A DNA stretch of 15,923 bases from Porogramme epimiltina (Eukaryota; Basidiomycota; Agaricomycetes; Polyporales; Polyporaceae). Positions 9,941-15,923 of the stretch are shown one piece after another (position 1 is the first letter of the stretch; each line of letters opens with the position of its first letter). The translations under genes were made by a program, and so were the position numbers. The notes beneath the pieces were generated by a model. The model did not search any database. It was given only the letters and a program-made list of their open reading frames with translations, and was not told the DNA's origin. The stretch is taken from assembly GCA_900155495.1 (NCBI GenBank), contig FTLJ01000220.1, forward strand, positions 1 through 15,923, given 5' to 3'.

Positions 9941-11772
9941 CTAATCGAAAAGATGCATCACCAGCGTCCTTCCTGCCTCGTTCATTAGACACTCGGTGAA
10001 CATCAACGTGAGCGGCACTCGCGAAGCCTTCCTCAACCGAAGAAGCTCTCCAACATGGCATGCACGCTCTGGCCAAGTTGCGATGTGGTCCGTGGAGCAG
10101 GTGTGCGTTTGGCCGGTTGTCGAATCAAAATCGTCTGGCAACGACCCAACACTGACCGCCGCCCAATGAGCCGGCGCTTGCTCGGCCGTGCGGTTTGGGC
10201 ATACGCCGAGCGTGATAGAGAAGGTGACGGTGTTGTATCTTTCACGCTTGGAGCTCTGCCTGTCCTGGTACTCGTATACGAGCGTTAGAGGCGGGTCGCC
10301 CGCCCAACCCATGAATAACTTTGTGGGGATTGCGGCGACGCAACGCAAGCCTGGAGCTTCGAGTGCCGCCGCGGGGACGCGGAACGGTGTTGACCGCGTG
10401 GTGTTGGTGTAGAGTGGCGTGCGGATGAGGGATCTCCGTGAAGGCCCAACGAATGTGTCCGCGCGGAATGGTGGTTGAGCGATGATGTAAACTGTTTTCC
10501 ACTCGGGACGCAGGCTTTGTTCTTCTGTGATAGAGAGGCTGACGTGGCGGAAGGCCTCGTGATTACAGTGGTAGAGGGGCCTATGGGGGTCTGTGCCGCT
10601 GGGACAACGTGACAGAGCCAGTCCGACTGGGACGTTGTTGTACCTGCAGAAGAGGACCGCGATGGAGAGATAGGGGAGGTCAATGATTGGGATGTGGGCG
10701 CGCACTCCGTATGGGGTCGTGGTGAATGAGGGTACACCGATAAGTTCCTGTTGGTTTTGGCTATATTTGAAGTCCCGTCGTAGTTCCATTAGATCCTCAG
10801 CCCCAGTCCCTGCCTGTACATAGGATATTTAGTATCGTTGAGGCGACGTTGACTATGGGTAATAGAACGTACATTGAACTCTGCAGTCCTAGAGTCGGCA
10901 AATGATCGAGGTGATTCGGCGAGAAGATGAGCACCTGCTGAGAAGTGCTCATGTTCCTTCGGCGCCGTGTTGGACAGCTCCGCGCTAAGAGAGGGCAGGA
11001 ACCTGAGTTGCCCCCAGAGATACAGGGAGGTGTCGATAGAGCTCTTCATGATCTCTTCCTGGAGGCGGTAGAACGCTTTTCGTCCCTCTCCGTAGAGGGT
11101 AGGCATGTTTATACCGAAGATCCCCATCAAACAATAGGCTTCGTCCTCGCTACGAGTCGTCTCGCGCGGCGCCGCCCACGACATGCGCCTCGCAACGCTG
11201 ATTTCGGCCAAGTCCAGGTCGAAAATCAGGATGCGAGCGGGGACATTCGTTACATCTTGAAGCAATGCGGACAGCTCGGCCTTGTCCCCGAGGACAGTCC
11301 ACTCGCGAGATACGAATATCACAAGCTTCGGTGCGACGAGCTCCTGCAGCGTCCAGCCGCGCTTGTGCCACTTGCTTCTCCGAAAGGCAGAGCCCTCTCT
11401 ATCCAGTGAATGTGAGTCGGGGACATCCCGGAGGAACGCATAGCAGACTGCCGAAAGAGAGTAGTATCGGAACATGGAGTTGATGGCCTCGGAGAGCTCC
11501 GAGCTGCTCGTTTTGTCAATGCAGCATGTGTCGATCCAGATCCAAGCCCACCCGTGCCGTTCTGCGAGCATACAGCTCTCACGAATCTTGGGCCCTACGA
11601 GGTCGCGCGGGCTCTGGCCCGTCTTCATGCGCAGTTCGCCGAGGGAGCGCACGTCCTGGAAGGTCTCCTCGTGGTGGTCCCAGACGTGGGAGAGTATCGC
11701 GTAACCGCCAGGTACATCTTCCGGGGTGCTGTAAAATTTCAACTCGGCACGATTGGTACTGAGCAGCCACAT
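9941..11772 (-). CDS. HET-domain (heterokaryon incompatibility) protein with DUF8212-like region, paralogue 1
   Basis: Exons on the minus strand are 11772-10873 and 10813-9941, giving 590 residues. The intron 10814-10872 has a GTACGT donor and a TACAG acceptor, phase 0, right after EFN; reading through it would hit a stop. The HET domain (~24-155) shows its three boxes: YAILSHVWD at 24, WAWIWIDTCCIDKTSS at ~75-90, and W-HKRGWTLQELVAPK at ~135-149. Next comes RRMSWAAPRETTRSEDEAY and LMGIFGINMPTLYGEG-AF-RLQEEI (~195-241), the DUF8212-like segment usual in basidiomycete HET proteins. The remaining ~330 residues are conserved with the neighbour but not recognised; there is no NACHT or WD40 repeat. 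HET domains trigger cell death during nonself recognition in other fungi. Whether this copy does so is inference. It converges on the protease gene with only 144 bp between stop codons. Confidence 0.85.
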
Positions 11773-12246
11773 CTGCAATAGGTTCAAAGTATTGAAGTGA
11801 ATACAGTGTTGTGAGTAGATTGCGAGAGAGAAAATTCACCACAGAGGCCCTGCTGTGTTCGTAGGGGATATGAAGTAGCAGAGTGGAGACTCGCGATATT
11901 ATATACGCATATACGGCGTCCCAGGTTTCCTCGCTGTGCTGGGGGCCGGGCCGCTGAGTGGGCTGTCCACGATATAGTAGTGACAGCTGTCTTCTGCAAG
12001 GCTGTGCGCAAGAAGCTACAGCGAACATTGCAGCCGTTATTCGCAAGGGCAGCGGAACACATGCTCATGTTCTGAGATGGCAGAGCTATATTTGAGCGTA
12101 TATGTCACATACGAGGAACACCCGACCACGCAGCAGAGCGAAAATATTAGAAAGTAGCATAAATAACATAGGACATGATCAAAGACAAGATGGAATACGA
12201 CGCACAAAGCTACAGGGCGCTAGAAAGACAGGATTGTGGTGCATTT
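11773..12246. other. Intergenic region between the HET paralogues
   Basis: The 474 bp hold the promoter of the first HET gene (minus strand) and the 3' end of the second. No coding stretch is convincing. Apart from a TATATAA box near 11900, no defined element was seen. Confidence 0.55.
11899..11905 (-). promoter_or_regulatory. TATA box of HET paralogue 1
   Basis: Read on the minus strand this is TATATAA, about 130 bp upstream of the ATG at 11772. The other HET gene has the identical heptamer about 140 bp upstream of its start, so the pair probably inherited the promoter core with the duplication. Confidence 0.5.
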
Positions 12247-14088
12247 TCAACGTGTATCTGGTACAACCGAAAGACGTAATACCAACGTTCCCCCGCTCTC
12301 GTTCATCGGGCACGCCACGAATTTCGCTTCGACACGCACAGGTCCTTCAATTCCGGGTATTGACGGAAGGGACTTCGTTCGGTTAGGCCAGTCAGCTATG
12401 TGATCTTGTGCGCACATGTGAGTGCCATGTACCGAATCGGCGCCGTGGACGAGTTGCCGGGTTGCATTCAGTGTCGCCCAGTGTACTGTAGCCGCCCGGG
12501 ACGTTTGGGAGGTAGACGAACGGCACACGCCGAGTGTGATGGAAAAGACGGTGACGCTTCCGTTGCGGAGCCGGTGGTCATCATAGTAGCCGTAGACCAG
12601 GGTCAGGGGCGGGTCACCGATCCACCCAGGAGGAAGACTGACGGGGGACACAGAGACACATTCGAGGATTCCTAGAGCGAGCGCGGTGGAGGGGATACGG
12701 AAAGGTGTCGTGGTCGTAGTGTGCGTGTACGCTAGAGCGCGGGCAAAGGGGCGAATGAACGCGCTGGAGAAGGCGTCTGTATGGAAGGGGGGCTGTGCGG
12801 TGATGTACACGGTCTTCCATCGCGGGCGGTAATGCTGCTGCGCTTCGACGGGGATTGAAACCAGGCGGAATCCTTGGGCATTGCAGTGGTAGAGCGGCCG
12901 ATCGGGGTCCCGTCCATCGGAGCATACTGTGAGCGCCAGCCCAGTGGGTACGCCGTTGTGCTTGCAGAACAGGACGGCGATGGACATGTTCGTGAGGTCC
13001 ACGATGGGGATTCGCGCGCGAACGCCGTAAGCACCGATGGTGAGGATGGGAACGCTCGTGCGCTCCTCTTGCACCGCGTCCTTCCTCGGCTGCCATATGT
13101 TCATCAAGCCGATCCCTCGCTCGATCTGTAAGACTGATATTAGTCTAGCTCGAGAGCGAGTGCACAGGTGGCTTACGTTGAACTCGACGTGTTCTCCCGT
13201 AGAAAACCAACGCGGAGATGGGGCGAGAAGATGGGCGGCGCCAGAGAAATGATCATGCTGTACGGAGTCGGGAGGCATTTGTGACAGCTCAGCGCCAAGT
13301 ATGTCCGCTGGTTGCGAGCGACCCCATACGAACAACGAAGTGTCCACAGATGTCCGCATGATCTCCTCCTGGAGCCGATAGAACGCCCTCCGCCCTTCTC
13401 CGTATAGCGTAGGCATGTTGATACCGAAAATACCCATCAGAGAGTACGCTTCGTCCTCGGCCCGCGTTGTCTGACGGTCGCTCGCCCACGACATCCTCCC
13501 CGCCAAGCTGACGTCTGAGATATCTTGCTCTGAGCGGAGGATGCTGACCGGGATGCGTGTAATCGCTTTGAGCAGGTCGGCGAGCTCCGCCTTGTGTCCG
13601 AGGATGTTCCATTCCGATGAGACGAAGATGACGAGCTTTGGGGCGACGAGCTCTTGAAGGGTCCAACCGCGCTTGTGCCATCTGCTGTGTCGAAAAGGAG
13701 AGTCGACGTCGTCAAGTCGGAGAGAAGAGCTTGCCGGGACGTCGCGGAGGAAGGCATAGCAGACAGCGGAAAGAGAGTAGTACCGGAACATGGAGTTGAT
13801 GGCTTCGGAGAGTTCTGCGCTGCTGGTCTTGTCGATGCAACAGGTATCGATCCAAATCCATGCCCACCCATGCCTCTCCGCCAAGATGCAGCTCTCCCGT
13901 ATCTTGGTTCCAACGAAGTCACGCGGATTCTCACCAGACTTCGCACATCTCGCTTGGAGGTCTCGTAGGATCTGGAAGGTTTCTTCGTGTTCGTCCCATA
14001 CATGAGAGAGGATAGCGTAGCCTTCTAGGACGCTCTCCGGGGACGTGAAAAACTTGAGTTCGGCGCGCTCGGTACTCAGTAGCCACAT
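12247..14088 (-). CDS. HET-domain (heterokaryon incompatibility) protein with DUF8212-like region, paralogue 2
   Basis: Exons on the minus strand are 14088-13177 and 13125-12247, giving 596 residues. The intron 13126-13176 (GTAAGC donor, CTAAT branch site, TTACAG acceptor, phase 0) falls after EFN, exactly where the neighbour has one. It contains no stop and a length divisible by three, so a retained-intron form 17 residues longer is possible; the paralogue argues for splicing. HET boxes are YAILSHVWDEHEETFQ at 24, WAWIWIDTCCIDKTSS at ~75-90 and W-HKRGWTLQELVAPK, followed by GRMSW and EDEAYSLMGIFGINMPTLYG. The start is firm because MWLLST-RAELKF is shared by both copies. The C-terminal third keeps GDPPLTLVYGY and FSITLGVC. 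Function is inferred as nonself recognition or cell death, by domain only. Confidence 0.87.
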   Translation of the reverse strand: MWLLSTERAELKFFTSPESVLEGYAILSHVWDEHEETFQILRDLQARCAKSGENPRDFVGTKIRESCILAERHGWAWIWIDTCCIDKTSSAELSEAINSMFRYYSLSAVCYAFLRDVPASSSLRLDDVDSPFRHSRWHKRGWTLQELVAPKLVIFVSSEWNILGHKAELADLLKAITRIPVSILRSEQDISDVSLAGRMSWASDRQTTRAEDEAYSLMGIFGINMPTLYGEGRRAFYRLQEEIMRTSVDTSLFVWGRSQPADILGAELSQMPPDSVQHDHFSGAAHLLAPSPRWFSTGEHVEFNVSHLCTRSRARLISVLQIERGIGLMNIWQPRKDAVQEERTSVPILTIGAYGVRARIPIVDLTNMSIAVLFCKHNGVPTGLALTVCSDGRDPDRPLYHCNAQGFRLVSIPVEAQQHYRPRWKTVYITAQPPFHTDAFSSAFIRPFARALAYTHTTTTTPFRIPSTALALGILECVSVSPVSLPPGWIGDPPLTLVYGYYDDHRLRNGSVTVFSITLGVCRSSTSQTSRAATVHWATLNATRQLVHGADSVHGTHMCAQDHIADWPNRTKSLPSIPGIEGPVRVEAKFVACPMNESGGTLVLRLSVVPDTR

Positions 14089-14226
14089 AGTGCCGACACT
14101 ATAAACAGGAGGTTAGGGGAGAGTAGTATGAGCAGGATATGTGTGCGCGCACCTTTATCTGGAACAGCGTCTGAAGAAAATATTGAAGGGTACGCACTGT
14201 CGAAATTGCAGACCCGAGGTCTCCGG

Positions 14227-14233
14227 TTATATA
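14227..14233 (-). promoter_or_regulatory. TATA box of HET paralogue 2
   Basis: The minus strand reads TATATAA about 140 bp upstream of the ATG at 14088, matching in sequence and placement the box of the other HET gene. Confidence 0.5.
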
Positions 14234-14435
14234 CCCCAGGCTCGAACTGTCAACGTCAACGAACTGGCAGGCGGCGCGCGAGGGGCGGAAGACATGTCAG
14301 CGGGGACCAGGCATGCATGGCTCTATTTCGTCTTGTGCGGGGACAGCCGTGAGGGACGCATGGGGATAAGCAGCGCATGGATGGCAGTTGGGAGATGGGA
14401 CAGACGTTCCGAAGATCCCACAATACGACGTCATT

Positions 14436-14454
14436 CCGATTCTCTAAGAATCGG
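14436..14454. repeat. Perfect inverted repeat with 3-nt spacer
   Basis: The arms CCGATTCT and AGAATCGG are exact reverse complements separated by CTA. It lies just downstream of GACGTCA and upstream of the three-copy direct repeat. It could be a protein-binding site or a remnant of a mobile-element end; the sequence does not decide. Confidence 0.6.
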
Positions 14455-14481
14455 TCTCTATGTTCCGACTTGAATGCGTAA

Positions 14482-14652
14482 CACGTGCTGGCCTTCTCCC
14501 GGCAAATGCCGACCCTCCGACCGCCCCTCAGAGTGAGAAAAGCGTATCACGTGCTGGCCTTATCCCGGCATATGCCGACCCACCTACAGACCTTCAGAAA
14601 GTCGAAAAGTTCCTCACGTGCTGCCCTTCTCCCGGCATTTGCCGACCCTCCG
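14482..14652. repeat. Three 66-67 bp direct repeats, each with an E-box and a CGG-N6-CCG palindrome
   Basis: CACGTG occurs at 14482, 14548 and 14615. In each unit a CGG-N6-CCG inverted repeat starts exactly 18 bp after the first base of CACGTG (14500, 14566, 14633). The palindromes are CGGCAAATGCCG, CGGCATATGCCG and CGGCATTTGCCG. Around them the units share ACGTGCTG, CCTT-TCCC and GCCGACC, while the distal half of each unit has diverged. CACGTG is the classic bHLH site (Pho4/Cbf1 type), and CGG-N6-CCG is the spacing bound by Ppr1-type Zn2Cys6 activators in yeast. The array is seen directly; its use as an upstream activating element is inference. The third unit stops where the dehydrogenase relic begins. 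Confidence 0.8.
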
Positions 14653-14832
14653 TTCAAGATCAACACCCTCGGTGTCACCCGCATCCAGGCTTTCTTCCCC
14701 CTCCTTCGCGCCGGTGCGACAAAACAAATCGGCGTCATCGCATCCGAGGCAGGCGACCCCCGCCACATCCGCGCGGTCGGCCTCGTCGACGCCGCGGCGA
14801 GTGCGGTATTCAAGGCAACCAACACGCTCTGA
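14653..14832 (+). pseudogene. Relic of a short-chain dehydrogenase/reductase (SDR)
   Basis: About 59 codons read like the middle of an SDR: FKINTLGVTRIQAFFPLLR, then GVIASEAGDPRHIRAVGL, then AAASAVFKATNTL and a stop. In SDR enzymes the first part is the helix and strand before the catalytic Ser, and the last part is the YxxxK catalytic segment, usually YAVSKAA. Here Tyr has become Ser and the usual SK has become FK, although the Lys remains. The nucleotide-binding TGxxxGxG motif at the N-terminus and everything after the stop are missing, and no splice donor lies before the stop. This is therefore a dead fragment and not an exon. Its left edge abuts the third unit of the direct repeat. Confidence 0.7.
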
Positions 14833-15074
14833 ATTAGAGTCCCCTCATCGGGCCGGGGCGGTCACCGTCCTTGCCACGAAACGGGATGTGGGCGCCTATT
14901 CACATTTTCCCGCTCGTCTTTGCTGCGTCTCCGACTCCCCTCCGCTCAGTCGCACCGCTCTCAGTGCCGGCCTTAGCCTCCCACCCGACCCCGCTCGTTG
15001 GTCCGTCTCTCGGCCGGTAGGCCTATCTGAGCTCAGCGTTCCACAATCTTCAAGTGGCCGATTTTCCAGGGCTT
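14833..15074. other. C/T-rich putative promoter and leader of the 3'-most gene
   Basis: The 242 bp are rich in C and T on the top strand, with no supported coding frame. Such strand bias is usual just upstream of fungal start codons. A TTTTCCAG at 15061-15069 could be a 5'-leader intron acceptor. Confidence 0.4.
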
Positions 15075-15923
15075 ATGTCGAGCTCTCTCCTCCCTCATGC
15101 GCTCCTAGACTTCACACTCGCTCGCGCTTCGCCGCGTCTGGAGACACTTGCACAACAATCTATTCGACGAGGTATTTCCGCGGCTGGCAGAAGACATGCA
15201 CACCAGAGCGCGCTGCTCGAACACGTCGCAGCCCCAGAGCACGCCCCATTTGAAAGTGATGGAGAGAGGTCACTCTATTCTAGGTATGTATCCCTTCCGT
15301 GCTGTCGCATACGACTCATTATGCTGCCAGGACGCAAGTTTCTCGTCACCGGATGTCGCCTCTGACGTCGGTGGGGCTGTTTTCCCATGCGCAAGACAGG
15401 CCGATGACTGAGTTGGAGAGGAGAATATCAGACCTAAAAGAGGTACCCGTGGTGGAGGTGTGTATACTGCATTCTTTTACAATGCTTCCCCTTATGGAGA
15501 TGAACAGGCCCAAACAACGGAGAGCGGCCCCTCGTTCTCTGAGGGAGAGCTTTTGTCCATGTATGAAGACCTCCTTTCGGCGTTGCCCCTGCCCGGCAAT
15601 CGGAGGGCGCACCTGATCATCACATCAAATAAGCCTCCTTATCTTGCCATACCCCCCCGGGTGTGGCAAGCTAACGAAGCTTGTTTCCCCTATGCGCACC
15701 GACTCCCAATAGCTCATGAATAATTCTGACCACCTTCCCTGCAGGGAAATACCCTCCTCCCCCAGCTCGCACAAGTCCCCCAGCGCCTCGCGCCGTGTGC
15801 CGAGGCCCGGCCTCCCCCGCCCATCACGTATGATATCAGCGCCCTCGGCTACACCCCGCCCTCCCCGCCGCGCGCTCATCGCGCCGCCCGCGCGCCTGCG
15901 GCGCGCGCCCCCTCGTGCTCGCC
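15075..15923 (+). CDS. Unrecognised protein, 5' part, possible mitochondrial presequence (truncated by window end)
   Basis: Proposed exons are 15075-15283, 15331-15457, 15508-15660 and 15745 to beyond the window. Introns 15284-15330 (GTATGT...GCCAG) and 15458-15507 (GTGTGT...AACAG) keep frame without forcing; the third, 15661-15744 (GTGTGG donor, CTGAC branch site, CTGCAG acceptor), is weaker. The N-terminus MSSSLLPHALLDFTLARASP, continuing through SIRRGISAAGRRHAHQ, is rich in Arg, Ser and Ala with few acids and could be a mitochondrial targeting sequence. Later words are VGLFSHAQDRPMTELERRI and FSEGELLSMYEDLL, the latter likely helical. This pattern recalls fungal mitochondrial RNA-processing or PPR-type proteins, but no repeat is visible in the part present, so no function is assigned. 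Confidence 0.5.
15643..15670. repeat. 12-bp stem hairpin over the predicted splice donor
   Basis: CTTGCCATACCC and GGGTGTGGCAAG pair over 12 positions with one T-G wobble, around a CCCC loop. The proposed donor GTGTGG at 15661 lies inside the right arm. The pairing is seen in sequence; an effect on splicing is inference. Confidence 0.6.

Larger units (their letters stand above)
14089..14480. other. Upstream region of HET paralogue 2
   Basis: The stretch holds the minus-strand promoter of the second HET gene and, toward 14400-14460, a perfect short inverted repeat beside a GACGTCA word that resembles a CRE/ATF site. No convincing gene was found on either strand. Confidence 0.5.

Noticed and set aside
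10789..11787. Reading HET paralogue 1 as two separate genes
   Set aside because: The stop after the first exon lies just past a good phase-0 intron that matches the intron position in the paralogue; splicing restores one protein.
12614..13096. Second minus-strand frame of 160 codons inside HET paralogue 2
   Set aside because: It overlaps the conserved HET C-terminal frame in another phase; composition is Arg/Pro/His-rich as expected for a shadow.
14482..14652. CRISPR-like or coding reading of the three direct repeats
   Set aside because: Only three units, the spacers themselves align, and the host is a fungus. The unit length of 66 then 67 bp breaks any protein frame between copies 2 and 3.
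14618..15253. Plus-strand open frame of 211 codons
   Set aside because: It is out of frame with the SDR relic and with the exon starting at 15075, crosses a promoter-like C/T-rich stretch and is Ser/Pro/Arg-rich without any motif.

Overview
This window looks like nuclear DNA of a filamentous basidiomycete (Agaricomycetes, most likely a polypore-type mushroom). The reasons are many short introns (about 45-65 nt) with GTRNGT donors, CTNAY-type branch sites and YAG acceptors, GC-rich coding sequence, and gene families typical of these fungi: DUF6535 membrane proteins, HET-domain proteins of the DUF8212-associated type, and a Ubp2-type deubiquitinase. No tRNA, rRNA, CRISPR array or intact transposon was seen. 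All names rest on reading the translated sequence; no database search was run.

Layout. 1-~1250: a decayed satellite-like array with a period near 190 bp, seven units, each carrying two CGGCCGA-type boxes about 35 bp apart; it is cut by the left window edge. 1472-2844 and 3412-4633 (+): two tandem DUF6535 four-helix membrane proteins sharing a three-exon structure that begins with a 12-nt coding exon. 5122-9796 (+): a 15-exon Ubp2-like ubiquitin-specific protease, rebuilt here to 1317 residues with Cys and His boxes intact. 9941-11772 and 12247-14088 (-): two tandem HET-domain paralogues, each two exons with an intron at the same position, convergent with the protease gene. 14482-14652: three 66-67 bp direct repeats, each holding a CACGTG E-box and a CGG-N6-CCG inverted repeat at fixed spacing. 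14653-14832: a relic of a short-chain dehydrogenase, abutting the third repeat and lacking the catalytic Tyr. 15075-15923 (+): the 5' part of an unrecognised gene running off the right edge, with a plausible mitochondrial presequence.

How it fits together. A conserved housekeeping gene (the deubiquitinase) sits between two recently duplicated pairs from rapidly expanding fungal families. The HET proteins are probable nonself-recognition or cell-death factors; DUF6535 has no known function. There is no evidence that the genes form a pathway. The least explained structures are the two repeat arrays: the ~190-bp paired-box satellite on the left and the triple E-box/zinc-cluster-like array on the right.
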